From assembly GCA_949316235.1 (NCBI GenBank), contig OX438749.1, positions 5,722,914-5,786,913 of the forward strand: a stretch of 64,000 nt of DNA, given 5' to 3'. This document shows, piece by piece, positions 10,277 to 25,200 of the stretch (the stretch's first letter is position 1; the number at the start of each line of letters is the position of its first letter). This DNA is from Oegoconia quadripuncta. Lineage: Eukaryota; Arthropoda; Insecta; Lepidoptera; Autostichidae. Below the pieces are notes generated by a model. That model was not told the DNA's origin, searched no databases, and was given only the letters and a program-made list of their open reading frames with translations. The translations under genes and the position numbers were made by a program.

Positions 10277-13200
10277 GTAAGATCACATATTTTTACATTA
10301 TAAATGCAGAACCGATTTTTGTTTTAAAATAATAAAGACAAATTTATTATAACTTGGGGCTCATAAGTTTTTAATTCTGAATAAAATTAAATATATAGGA
10401 CCAAGGCATGTCTATACCGGAACATGATAGATTCGTCAAACAGTGATTTTTCATTGAAAGAATATTTCTGAAATGAAATGTGTCTAAAATTTAAAATAAT
10501 AATATGGTAATCTACTATTCCATACAATGATTGATTATGTATTAAGAATATAGGGAAACCTATAATTGGCTGATGATCTTTATTCATAATAGTTTATAAA
10601 AGAGCTGTTGGTCTTCTGATAAATTAAAAAAAAAGGTCAGTCAGTTTAGTATCATAAATTATATTAATGGCATGGGCACTAAACCCATGCATTGTTTTAT
10701 TTGATCCTCAATTTACATCTGCACTGGACAAAGGTCTCTGTCAACGCGCGCCCACCACTCTTATCATTGAGATTTAGGGTGTACCCACGCTATACTAATT
10801 TGTTTCCATAAATATTTACTATACCACGGCAAAGTCAAAGCAGAGTTATGAATATAAATACAGTGTGGAAACATAGGCTTATACCGGATGAATTTTTCAA
10901 GTTGACGTGGATGGCGAAATCCGAAATTATGAGGAATCGCGAAGGGTACTCAAAGGAGTCTCCGGCCTGATTTTGATGAAAACTAAAACTGTATCATTAG
11001 TTTTTTGAAAAATCAATATTCCTCTACAATAATCGAATCCGGTGATTTAGAAAAATAAAATATACACTGTATTATTACACCATTTGATAGTGTCGCTAAT
11101 AAGCAACAAATTCTGGGAAGTGATGATATTTGGCAAACTTAAACCGCGCTTTTGGATAGTGAGGTTCAAATCATTTTGTCAATAATTGACCAGTTAAGTT
11201 TTAATAGGTAGGTAACGTAAGAAAAATAAAAAAGGATTTTGATAAAAATGAGCTCTTTCCTTAAGTTTGCCGTGTATCACTTACTTCCCAGAATTTGCAT
11301 TTTGTTTTCAAAATCAACGGGTTCGATTCCTGGCCAGGAATATTGATTTTTCAAAAATCCAATGATGCAGTTTTAGTTTTCATCAAAATCAGGCCCGAGA
11401 CTCATTTTAGTACCTTTGGCTATTTCCCATAGTTTCGGATTTGGCCATCCAAGTCCACTTGAAAAATTCACCCTGTATATTACTGTGTTTGTATCGGATC
11501 GTTGTAACAATCAATATGACACTACTACTTTCTTCATGTCAATCTTCATCTCGATTAACGGGGAAGACACTAGATATGTGTTTAAAAGGTCATATATATT
11601 TTTACAGGATTGAATAAATATTTAAAATTTTTATAGAAACATTAAGGCCATAAACCTTAGTATTTGATATTAATATCACCTGATACCTCTAGCCGTTCCG
11701 TAGACTTACAATTTAAGCATTTAAAACTAAAAAAAACCGACAGCATATTTTGTATTTTGGGGGCGACATTATGTTTTTTTTTGACATAATTCCTATGACA
11801 CAAGGAGAATTTGTACTTCAAAATCGATCAAACCGTTCAGACTACAGCAGGTAAACAGAAGTCTACATACATAAATACACTTGAAAAGCATTACCCTCCT
11901 TCCTTGGATAGTCGGGTAAAATGGAGGTTCGAAGGTACAATGTACCTGCAGACCAGCAGTAGACTTGCTGCTGACCGTATATGAACAGTTTACGCAATAA
12001 GTGTAATGTTGTGTAGGTCTCATTCCAACTAATCACTCGACAACACCAACTTCGGAAGCAACTCGCCCATAACAATGTGCAATACGTTACGTTTTGTTAA
12101 AGGAGGTATATCTCTGCTATAGGGTTGCTACGCACTAGATTTTCAAAATATCTTACTTAACTTTTCATGTTCAATTTGACACGATCAAATCAATATATCA
12201 ATATATAATATCAAATCAGGCAAGATATGCAAATAAAGTTAGAAAAGTTATAAGTTTTAGGTAGCTTTCGTGATCCAATATTTTGCAAAATCCTGTTTGT
12301 AATTCCTATTTATTAATTGCGACATAATAACTTGACGGAGACTTTTGCTGGGGATGTCGCAGATTTATTTAGATAAAGCCTTTTAGTGTTTCCAGGGTTA
12401 CACACATACATTTAGTACACAGATAAGGTAATAATTCAACAACATTACCTAACATAATTTTGTGAAACGTGTGTACCTACTGCAGCAGTGCAAATGGGTC
12501 ATAGCTTAGTGTGTTAGATTGACCCTAAGGAGCAGAGTATCGTGAAAGCAAAACAAGAGGAAACGACAAATAAACAGCAATTTTGAGACGCTCGAAATAT
12601 TAAATAAATAAAAAACGCCGATGAGTGATTTTAACATTACTCGACACTCCTCGCTTCAATGTTCTACTTTTATTAGTTAAGTAATATGAGATGGTAACCA
12701 TAACTATAGCACAGTAAAGAAAGTCGGTATTCACCATCTCTAATTGGGTTCATTGTTGTATTCCGTTGACATGCTAATTATTGGCGAGACGCGAGCGCCT
12801 TTGTACGGCAATGTAGTTCGGAGTATCGGACGTATGTAGGTATTTACCTCTTACGTCTGCGTATGTTACACAAATCGATCATTTATAATTGGTTGCGGAA
12901 AAGATTGGCACATCCCTAAGAATTGATGATTTGGCGAAATTGAGAAAACAGGACTACCTATATTTTTCTGTAGATATTAATAAAATTGGAACATTTATTA
13001 ACAGTGATTACTTAATTGTTCTTTTTATTTTATGGAAATTTTGTAAAAACCGGGAGATTGGAAAAAAATATATTTGTCTTTTGTTCATCTTATAATGCTG
13101 CAGTGACGGTACCTTCATATAAGCCCAAAAGCCCGGCTTGTCTTACTAAATACTCGATGAGGAATAACTATTTAAACAGTACCTATTGAAAATGTATGAT

Positions 13201-16200
13201 TTAAACATTGGCATTTGTCATAGTGCAACATCGTGCGTAGTTACTTATCTAATTTCACTAGCTGTTTAAAAACTACAAGAACAATGTCAGGTTTTTCCTA
13301 CTTTGAAACCCTAACGCTACTGTAATGTTGGAGGTTTGGGCCACATTTCACCCTGTATTGCATACAAATATGGCCCTAATCCATCACCTGCTCTGTCGCC
13401 TAATTGCCATTCTTGTGCACGTTTAAATATTAAAGTTAATGTTCACAGTTCATTTACGAAACATAAAACCATACGTCCAATTCTTATACGAATTGGTTTT
13501 AATTACTTTTAAGGCAGTGCTTAACTAATGATCTCTATGTCCTCCGAGTCGTACCTACATACTTACTGCCTATCGTAAATCAACTCGGTGTACTTAGACT
13601 CTAACTACCTTCGTTCATTTGTCTATTCTCACGGTAGCGGATATTGTTTAGGCAAACTCTTATAAGCAGGTAGGTCTATTCAGTGCCGGTCTTCTATCTG
13701 GGCGCCATGGGTGAGATATTTTTCAGTACTTTTTTTTTCTCGTAGGCGCATGTGATTTCCAAGTAATAAATACCTACCTAGGGGTATTCTTATTCTTATA
13801 TTTACGGTGTTGTTGAACATAATAATATGCCCAAAGGCACTTCGACCCAATCGGGATCTCTTAAGCACTTCCTGTGCGTTCATACTGTCAACTTATAGAC
13901 TTCATAAGCCTTATGACACAGATTAGTAGAAAGAGCATGTAGTCTCTGGGTTCAGGATATCCAAATGACGCATGCACCGTGCGGCCATGGCATCGCAGTC
14001 ACACATTCATTGATTCCCTTTCATTGTTGCATGCTCAGCATGTTGAATTTTCAGCTAGGCCCATTTTAAATAAGAGGTCCACCGTTCCATAATGACCAGT
14101 AAGCGCGCCTACTATGAAACGGGTTTGCTCTCTGTTCAACCTGCAGATTTTCTTGGTTAGACCTGCAACATTATTGCCCATTTTAAATGTGTAAGGCCAT
14201 CGACTTTGTTCCACTCCTTAACGTGTTGCTCTCTAACATGAGTATTCAAAACCATGTGTATGGTGCTCATAGAGAGTCCCACAAATGGCTCCGGTCCAAT
14301 CAAAGTTTGTTCCTAGCCCTTCCTAGCCAGTCTGTCAGCGCACTTGTTTCCCTCAATTCCTACATGTCCAGGGACCCACACCAGACGGACTCTGTTTCTT
14401 TCCACAAGTTTATTGAGGCTTTCAATAGACTCCATACTAACTAAAATAACCATAATAATAAATAACTTGGAGTCCACCCTACACGAGGATAAGGCTTTTA
14501 GTGCCGCCTCAGGTATGCCTATCTATATTCTCTTTTGCACACGCTGCTATTGCATAGGTTTCCGCCTGGAAAACTGTAGCATAACAACCCATGCTTTGAT
14601 TGATTTCATAGTCCTTCGCATAAATGCTTGCGCCTATACCTGACTCCATCTTGGAGCCATCTGTGTACCATATCAGATCATCTGCCCCGGCCTGTCTGTC
14701 TTAAATCTGTTTAAGACCTCTTTTCCATTTGTTCCTTGTGGGTACGTATGCCTTAAAGTTGCGTTTGAATATATGAGCAGGAAGCATTATTATGCAGTTC
14801 ATGTTCATAATTCCTTTGAGACTTCTTATCATCTCCAGTTTGAATGTCTACGCCTGGGCATATTATCATTCCACAATTCAGACTGCTAGTCAGTGGATTG
14901 CATTCACTGCCCTTGACTGTATCACCAGATGCAGCGGAGTAAGATCTCAATAGCTGTCGTTGGCGTGGATGAGAAAGCGCCAGTTATGGCTATGCACGCA
15001 GTTGTCTGCACTTTTGAAAGTGCCTTCTTACATGTGGCTAGATTTGTCCTTGGCCACCATACAATGCTACCGTACGTTTATATTGGTCGTAGGGGTAGGT
15101 AACTTTTGCGGTCGATGAAGATGTTGTCCTATGCCCATGTAACCCATCGAAAAGTAAAGGTTTAACAAATTTCTAAATTATAGAATTGTATATGTGTATA
15201 CCAAATATATAGACTGGGCCGACTGCGCTGCTGCTGGAGCCCCGGAGCCCGCACGGACGGCACATGCAGCTTCTTGCGTCCGTGCGCCTCCGCCAGTTTT
15301 GGCGCTGCGGACCATTTTGCGGTTGCGCCGCCCCCCTAAAGCCGGTACTGGGTCAACTCATATACGTGGCCATTGCAGAACATGTCGTGATATGGTTGCT
15401 GTTGTTTTTTTATTCATCGACTATTGTTGATTTTATCAGTAACCTTTTATCGGTATAATACTCCGAATAGGTCGTACAGTTGTTTATTTAAGGCCAACTT
15501 TTTATACCACCTGTCATATCGTGATGTGATCTAGTTTGTGGTCTGTGGTAAAGTAATCTTGCAATATTGCAGCTCTCCGGTGTGGCTTTTACTAATGATA
15601 GGTATCTATATGAGTATATTTAGAGGCCCCGCGAATAAAGAATACACAGAAAACAGATATACAAACAATTTGCTCAAGAATAGGTTAATATAGGTTAAAA
15701 ATAAAATACTATATATAGGTATAGTTTCATTGAACACGCCTTTACTACACTGAGTGACTAGATAATTTATAAAATTAGTTAAATCTCTTTGTAATAGGGG
15801 TGAATTTTTTACTGCAAGGAAAAAAGTAGGCATATTAGGTAAGTGAAATAAAAAGGTATTGGCATAGGTAGTTTAATTTTTTTTTTCAAAGTCGTCATCG
15901 AATTAAGTGTAAATTGTGTAATTTGATGGTCGCGTTTGCAGCCTATTCCACATAATTACACCATTAAATTAAATAAATAAAAAAAATTAGTTCCAAATAT
16001 ATTTCGTATGATAGGAATCCCGCCAGTCACATGACAATCTCCGATCGGCGCGTGAGTTTCCCGGCATATAGGAGGATGCCGTTCACTTTTTTTGTATCCC
16101 CTTTACTGATTCTACTTTTCATACATTTTAGTTTTCGATATCACGTCGACCGTAACACTACCATAGCACGCTGGCCGCGCGACGCTATCGGAGATGTGAA

Positions 16201-19200
16201 CGCAGCGAGACCAGTTTATACTAGAAGTGTTACGTATATTACAGAAAAAAGATAATTTCCTAGACCCATTTAAGATAATTTCAATATGAACCACTGTAAA
16301 TTACGACACCTCGACACTTTGACACAAAAATGCCATAACGAGATAAACTGTACAAGTTTTGTACCTAATTGCACTTTGACCTTACATAGCAGCATTCCGA
16401 GTGAAAACCGAATGTAGGGCGGTGAAAATTGCAGCCTTACGTCACAAAGCAATCAGTGTCGTGGTTGGTCATTCCGATGACGTCACCAGACCGGCTTTCT
16501 CACGATTGCGGCCTCCAGTGCACCTATGCGAGGTGATACCTAGTAGAGTAGCATGAGTTATTTAGGACAGGTGTTCCTTTAAAGGAAAGCTTTGTTATGA
16601 AGGTTTACATTCCAGGAGTATTTTATATCTAAGTAGGTACTTTGTCATCACCATTGTGATGTTTTATTAAATTTTAGCCATCATGGCATATAACAGATCC
16701 TAATGATGTTATGATGAACATGGAAAGTTCTAAAATTTGCTATCTACTACATTTTGTGTAGATACTTTCGTTATTTCTTTTACTGATTTCTGGGATGGTC
16801 TGATACCCTACCAGCAACGAGGGCGGATTAGCGGGGGGGGGGAGGTCAAGACACTTCCCTGGGTCTAGGTTATTCGATACGATACGACTTGTTTGGTGTA
16901 ATGGTTAGAAAATCTGCTGCTATACCAAAAGGTCGCGGGTTCGAATCCCGCTAGGGACATATGTTTGACTGATGTGTGTATGTGCAAAGATATTTATTAT
17001 TATTATAGGTCAACTACTGATATTTTTTATATTTCGTTCGATTTTTTAATTATGCTAGATGGCAACCATTTACGAGTACCTTTGGAAATACAAAAATCTG
17101 CTTAGTACATGATGGTTGGTAAACATGTGACCTCTCCTGACTCGAGGCCTGGATCCGCCCTTGCCAGGAAATGATTCCAGACATCACAAATGCTGCGGTT
17201 TATTCGTATATCCTGAAAAACCAGGTTCGCTGCATCGTCGAGAAAAGATTTGAGCTTAGCGAAATGTTTGTTGGCAAACGATAATTAAGTTTCATAAAGT
17301 TTAATCAAATTAATCAACCTTATCCCATCGTAAATTTCTTTAAATACAAAGTAATATTCGTATGCATTGACCTCCGTCCGAATCTATAACGAGACCAATA
17401 TAAAGGTTAATATTTTCATGGTCAATATGTTTTAATCGCAATGATTACCGTGAAACATTGCGTGAAATTTCATCATCAGCCACATGACATCCACTGATGA
17501 ATACGAGTCCCGAACATGTTTTCGAAAACCATTTTACCAACTAATAGATCCCATAGATTTTTTTCACTTTTATTATTCTCACCGAATGAACTTGAAGTCC
17601 AATGCACGTTTGACCAACGCATCGTTTGAGTTTCCTGCAGTTCACCAAAGGAATATTAAACCGTAAAACTATTGACATTGTGTACAATGTCCTACGTCGC
17701 TTTTGACCGCAGAGATCATTGATCAAAGAAAATTACAAAACAGGCAAGTTTATGAAAATATTTATTTGAATAAAAAAAAAGTAATAGAACCTTATTTCAT
17801 AATTAATTTATAAACCACAAAAATATTTTTTTATTATTCAATTATTTCTAAACAGCTTGTTATGCATGTTAATGTTTGATGTAACAAATATGAGCCAAGC
17901 CACTTAAAAAAGATTTTAAGACCATTTTTTTCGAAAACATGTTCGGGACTCGATGAATACAGACCTTCCCCATAGCATTCCAGAGCGATCGGTTGGCTTG
18001 CATCCAACGATTACCCGCGACCTTCCCTTGTTGGGTGTCCTACGCTACGCTTGCCGGTGCGTGGTCTCCACTCAAAACTTTGATACCCTCGGGCAATAGT
18101 TCTTCAAGCTATGTGCCCTGGCCATTCGTCTTACAACGGATTTCTTCATTCCAGCTACGAGTTCTAAGTGAAGCCGAGCATCGCCCTCCTATTGCTCGTT
18201 GCGTCTTATGAGACCAAGTCATCACTGAAGCTTACATAAAACTAAATAAAAACGTAAAATAAGTTCAACGACTTGAAGACATAATACAAGGCTTAACTTA
18301 TTGTGAGTTAATTATTGTACTGAATAAAAAATATATTATCGGAATCAGTTACGGCATCGCTTTAAAAATTAGTAAAAAATATCTTTTCTAATAAATCTGC
18401 CCGATTGATATCTCCTTTCATCATGTAACACCTTTCGCTTTAGATAAGAATCTTCGCTCGCTAAGTACTTAATTGGTTCGAAACTCATGCGGTGTAGGGG
18501 AGACCGGAGACAATAGTACCAATATCATCTTTTTGGTCTCTATATAGTTCAAATACTTAAGCATGTACTTATGGAGTACGACAGATAACATTCTTAATAA
18601 CATGGTGACGATGCATGCAGTCACAAGACGTCCGGTAGACCTACAGAAAGCATTTCTTATGTCTGACATGTCTGCCTGTAGACAGGAAACCCATGATCCA
18701 AGCGCTGTCTAGGAAAAATTGTAGACTGCTGAATAAAAGTAGAGTCACCAACGAGAGACTTGGGGCTAGTTTTTTATTTGTGATTTTTTAATTTTTTTTA
18801 TAATAAACAGTATAATTATTGTTTATAAATATAGAATATTGAAAGTAGAGTAGTACCTATTTGGTGCATCGACAATATCGACACGACTGGAACCACCCAA
18901 ACGCCTAGTAGTACGCATATTCAAATTCTTGAAAAAAACCCAATTTTAAAGACCTGCATAATACATAACATTTTAAAAGTTTATTTGGACGGAGTATCGA
19001 GGCAGTTGACATTACATTGACATTTTTTTGACCCAATATTACTTATATGTGTCAATGTAGTCTTATTATTTTGTAATCCTTATTAGGACCCATAATTTAT
19101 AAGAAAATTTATTTCTATAAAATTAACTGAAAACTTAAACACTACTAAATAGGTATGGTCCATCACTTCAATAAAATATAAAACAGATCTAACCAATATT

Positions 19201-22200
19201 ATAAATGTGTTGGATGTATGTTTGTTTATTCGTTTCTTTGTGTGTTGCTTAATCACGGCGAAACGGATGAACGGATTTGGATCAAACTTGGTATATAGGT
19301 AGAACATACCCAGGATTAAAATATAGGATATTTTTAATCCCGATAAAGTGAGTAGTTCCGGCGGGATAAACAACATTTCCGCGATAATATAATCCACGCA
19401 GCCGAAGCCGCGGGCGGAAAGCTCGTAATCAATATTATCCTCCCTTGGTATTTATTACCCCCGTCTATCCTAATTGTAAATTTATCACTTGTTACTTTGT
19501 TCACGTTTTTATATTTACCCAAAAATATATGGAATGGGAGAGCGTCCGGCCTTTTATTTCAAAATAAAAAAAAAAAACAAAAATCAAATACTCTTTATTG
19601 CACAATTAACAAAAGCTACATGAAGAATACAGCGTACATCATTAATCGCACCAAAAGGCACAAAAAATAAAAGGACTACTAGGTACTTCAAAATTCTTGA
19701 AGCCCATTGTATTGCTTGGAACCAGACGCCATTTTGAATTATACGGGCGCTATATTGGATTACTTATACGGTTTTATCCTATGACTCTGGGAATTAAGAT
19801 AAATCTATTGAACTTCAAAATCGGTGAAGTCGTTCTTACTTACTTACGTACTTATATTACACACTCGGAAAATATTACATCCTTCCTGGGGTAGAAAAGA
19901 AAAATCTTTTTTCTTGACATGCGTATAACAAATTCTCCTTTCGTAAATCCATTGAAATGCCATTGAGGTACCACTTTATTATTACTGCACTTGAAACTTG
20001 AAATTTTATGGTTGCATACTTGTATATGTACTGTGCGTTGTTGTACTCTCCAGTCTCCATCCTCTGGTGCCCACAGCCACACACAGATTCTAGGGAGTCC
20101 AATGTCGTGACATTATCTGAGTGGATGCCTTTGTGGCACCACAATTTCATATTGCTATTTGAAGTAAGCAACAATGGTGTCAAATATTTTTTTTTTTTAA
20201 TTACACCTATTAATATTAGGTCCTTACCTATGAAATTTGCGTTTTGTATAAAGAATTTCATTAAGACTGTTTTCTCCATACAAACATTTTTGATTTTTCT
20301 TTGGGAACGGCAAATGCAAATTTAGCTAAACTTTGTGTGTATTATCGGAAAACATTAAGTTAAGTATACGCAGCGTTAATTTTTAAAAGTAACAGCTTTA
20401 TAAAAGTTTCAGCGAATCTAAGAAATGATTATGGGAAGCACATGAATAGAACTCTCTTCAATTTTTTTTAATTCATATAAAATTAAAAATATTTCACGTG
20501 AAACCTTGAAATAATATTCCATTTTCCAAATGTAGTGTTTGTATCTATTTAATAGATATAATACATTGTCTCATGTACACCAGTAGACGGGGTAGCTGTC
20601 AAACGGCAGTCGGTCAGTGACGTTGACTAGAGTTGGACGTGCGCCTGCGATACTGAGTGTAGTAGTGAGCCAGTGGAATCCGTCAGTGCTGCTGTCACAG
20701 AAAGGGTCACTACAAGTGGCGACGAGGTGAAAGGTCAGGATTTTACTTTTTTTTCTCAAAAGGAAAAGAAGGAGAAAGGTGGTGGTGTATGTACGTACGT
20801 TTACTGTGACGTAAAATTAATTACAATTTTGATAATTACAGTAATTCCATGCTTTTTAGATCGTTCCTGCATTGTTTAAATACAACTTAAGATACAATAC
20901 AATCACAAATTTACCATTGCACGCAGCGGAATTTTTAGTACCGCACATAATATAAACAAACTCATGATGTGTCAAGGACCACAGTACGCAAAGGTACCTA
21001 TTGTTGGATAGTGAATCTATACGGATATATATTATGTTGAGATAAGTGGTTGTGGTGGGACAAGGATTGTCTTATTGGAAGCAATTTGTTTATAGAAAGC
21101 CCAAGCCAGGCACATAATAAAATTAGAATAGGCGGGTTTAAGATTTATATCAAACACAATAACAACGAATCGATGATTGTTGATGATTGATTTATAAAAA
21201 AAATATATTAATGGGTATAGTAGTATACTCCTACCTACAGTCGCAAATTGTGAGTAAGCCCTCTGAAGCAAATAGGTAGTGGCTTTGGTTCTGTAGTTAA
21301 CTGTACTATAACATGACTATAAATATTTTAGTGCAATACTTAATTACAATACGTTATACCTACCTTTCTCCTATTTAACTTTTGTTTGTTGTTGAATATT
21401 TTGAATTGAAAATGTTACATTATTAGCATTTAAAAAGCGACTCAAGTGGCATCTGGAGTTTGAGGGTTGACAGTCGGTGCTACTATAAACAATCACCGGC
21501 TCGACAGATTAGTCAGACCTGTCAATGGGATATAAACCTGAAATTTTGGATCTCTATTAAATTGGAGATGACTAGTTTCAACTACGGAATTCCGTTAAAT
21601 CGGAATTGTGGACCTTTATTAGATTGAAGGTATTATTGTTAACTACGGAATTCCGTTAAATCGGAGTTGTGGACCTTTATTAGATTGAAGGTATTATTGT
21701 TAACTACGGAATTCCGTTAAATCGGAATTGTGGACCTTTATTAGATTGAAGGTATTATTGTCAACTACGGAATTCCGTTAAATCGGAATTGTGGACCTTT
21801 ATTAGATTGAAGGTATTGTCAACTACGGAATTCCGTTAAATCGGAATTGTGGACCTTTATTAAATTAAAGGTATTATGGTAGTTTGAATTCCATTGAATT
21901 GGAATTGCTATATTCGACCTTTTTGTTTTAATAAAACAACATTATTGACTTTCGTTCAATTGAAAGTACTCAACTTCCATTTAATTGGATGTCTTTTCAG
22001 GTCACTCCAATAAAAAATAAACGACCCATCATGGTGAGTCAACTTCCACCACCAGAAAGATTGGACCTTGAAGGTGATAGTACGTCAGTAAGCTTGAGAT
22101 GGGAAAGGTGGAAGAGATCCCTTCGAATATATCTTGAAGCTTCTGATATCACAAGCGATGCCAAGAAGAGAGCAACATTACTAGTTTTGGGTGGAGCCGA

Positions 22201-25200
22201 ACTTCAAGATATATATTACAATCTGCCAGGTGCGAGTGCTGAACTAGGAACAGATGTTAATGTATTTGAAGTGGCAATAAGCAAGCTTGATAATTACTTC
22301 CTTCCAAAGCAAAATAAGACCTACGAAAGGCACATTTTTAGCCTTATCAAGCAAGAAGAAAATGAAAACTTTGAAAAATTTCTTATCAAACTCCGAAACC
22401 AAGCAGCTAAGTGTAAATTTGACAAACCGGATGAACATATTATTGATCAAATCATCGGGCGATGCATATCGTCAGAACTACGAAAGAAGATTCTTACAAT
22501 GGGGGACGAAGTTACGTTGGACAAAATAATTACAATAGCAAATACACTAGAGATAGTTAATCATCAACTGGAAAGCTACGAACAGAAAGAAAAAACGAGG
22601 ACAAATGAGATTAATGCAATAAAAACCAGGAACAAGGATAACCCAAGGTGGGAAAGACAAGATAAACAAATTAATAAGTGCACAAGATGTGGTGGCGCTT
22701 TACACATATCTCAAGGTTCAACATGTCCAGCGAAAGAGAAGAAATGTAACGGATGTGGAAAATTAGGTCATTTCCAGCGATGCTGTCGAACGAAGTCCTA
22801 TCAACAAAAAAGAAAACTGGAACAAAAACAAGATGGACATAAAAATAATTATAAAAGACAACGGAACGAAAATACGGTAAATTCACTTGAAAACGAAGAA
22901 GTTCAATATATATTCAACTTAAATGATGACGCTATGATTAGATGCGAAATAGGAGGGGTAGGGTTAGAAATGCTTATTGACTCAGGTTGCAAATTGAATT
23001 TATTATCTGGGGAAACCTGGGAGTATCTTAAAAGAAATAAGGTCAGTTGTTACAAACAAATTAAGGATCCGAATAAAATCTTTTTGGCCTATGGCAGCAA
23101 AATTCCCTTAGAGGTCAAGGGATCTTTTGAAGCAATAATTGGAGCGAATGGGAAAACGGTTCGTAGTACTATCTACGTTATTGGAAATGGATCGAGAAAC
23201 CTTCTGGGAAAGGATACAGCCATGCAGTTGGGTGTTTTAAAACTGGGCACAGATGTAAATAAAATTGATTTGGATCAGGAATCCATCCAGCCTTTTCCAA
23301 AATTTAAAAATATTATGATTGAAATTCCCATAGATCCGTCGGTAAAACCTGTATCGCAACCCTACCGCAGAATACCCATCCCGATGGAACAACAAATCAA
23401 TAAGAAGATTAAGGAGTTACTGGATGCCGATGTAATTGAAGAGGTACACGAACCTTCGCCATGGGTCTCACCCATTGTACCAATACTCAAGGACAATGGT
23501 GACGTACGTATGTGTGTGGATATGCGACGGGCAAATGCAGCTATATTAAGAGAGAACCATCCTTTACCCTGCATGGAACATTTATTACCAAAAATAAAAA
23601 AGGCGCAATATTTCTCAAAGTTGGATATAAAAAATGCATTCCACCAAGTGGAACTTCACCCAAATTCCAGACACTTGACCACATTTATGACTTCTAATGG
23701 CCTGTATAGATACAAAAGGCTTATGTTTGGGATAACATGTGCACCAGAACTTTTTCAGAAAATCCTTGAGAGAATGTTAATTAGATGCGAAGGAGTTATG
23801 AATTTTATAGACGACATCTTGATCTGGGGTTGTAATAAAGAAGAACACGATTCGCGGTTGGTAGAAATAATGAGGGTATTAAAAGATAATAATGTTTTGT
23901 TGAATCGAGAGAAATGTATTTTTGGCGTAAAGGAAATAAACTTTTTGGGACATGAATTAAAACCAGAAGGAGTGAAACCGTTGCCAAAATATATAAAAAG
24001 TATATCAGAATTTAGAGTACCAAAGACTATTGAAGAACTGCAGAGCTTTCTCGGATTAGTAAACTACATAAATAAATGGATCCCCAAATTGGCTACTACG
24101 ACCGAACCGCTCAAAGAACTATTGAGGAAAAAACTGGGAAAAAAGACTAACATTGAAGAATATTGGAAAGAAAAGCAAAATGAAGCATTTGAGAAGTTAA
24201 AGGAAACACTAGGAAAGATAGAATCGTTAGGATATTATGATGTTAAAGACAGGACTCAGGTGATAGCGGATGCAAGCCCGGTGGGATTAGGCGCAGTATT
24301 AGTGCAGACTGACAATAATGGGCCAAGAATTATTGCATACGGCAATCGAACACTAAATGATTGTGAGAGAAAATATAGTCAAACAGAGAAGGAGGCTCTC
24401 GCACTTGTTTGGGCTATCGAACACTTTAATACATTTCTTTTCGGAAAAGAGTTCGATTTGATAACGGATCACAAGCCACTTGAATTTATATTTGGCTCCA
24501 AATCTAGGCCATGTGCCCGAGTCGAAAGATGGGTTTTGCGACTACAAGCTTACCGTTATAATGTGAAGTATAAACCAGGGAAGACCAATATTGCGGACCC
24601 ATTATCTCGGTTATGTAATCATTCAGATCGGCCGATTCAAGCGTCCCTAAAAGATTATGTACACCAAATAGTCGAACTCGCTAGACCTCACGCAACCTCC
24701 ATGCATGAAATAATTAAAGAGTCGGAGGCTGATCTTGAAATCACTAATGTAAAAAAGGGAATTTACAACAACCAATGGAATGAATCCGTAAAGAGTTATA
24801 AAGTTTTCTCTGATGAATTATGTTTTTACGAAAACATTCTTCTAAGGGGAAATAGAATAATTATTCCATATAGCCTCAGGGAGCAAGTATTACACGCGGC
24901 TCATGAAGGCCACCCAGGAATCGTGGGTATGAAGGGTCGCCTACGATCGAAGGTCTGGTGGCCTGGTATCGATAAAGACGTTGAGTTGCTTGTAAAGGGT
25001 TGCAAAGGATGTACCTTAGTTAGTCTACCAAATCCCCCCGCACCAATGAAACGTCGAGAACTCCCAGCTGAACCTTGGGTGGACATTGCTATGGACCTAT
25101 TAGGCCCATTACCAAACAGTGACTATCTCTTAGTAATGATTGACTATTATAGCCGCTATAAAGAGATCAAGATTACTAAGGTCATTACAAGTGCACAAAT

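Larger units (their letters stand above)
18226..20215. other. Intron 1 stretch with two short repeats
   Basis: Contains the Helitron-like copy at 19195 and LINE tail at 19583; the remainder is AT-rich and unremarkable. Confidence 0.4.

Noticed and set aside
20008..20325. 105-codon + strand frame overlapping the MITE
   Set aside because: Half of it is MITE sequence and the rest shows no recognisable protein.
21580..21870. CRISPR-like regular repeats
   Set aside because: The units are contiguous tandem repeats without unique spacers and lie in a eukaryotic retroelement leader.
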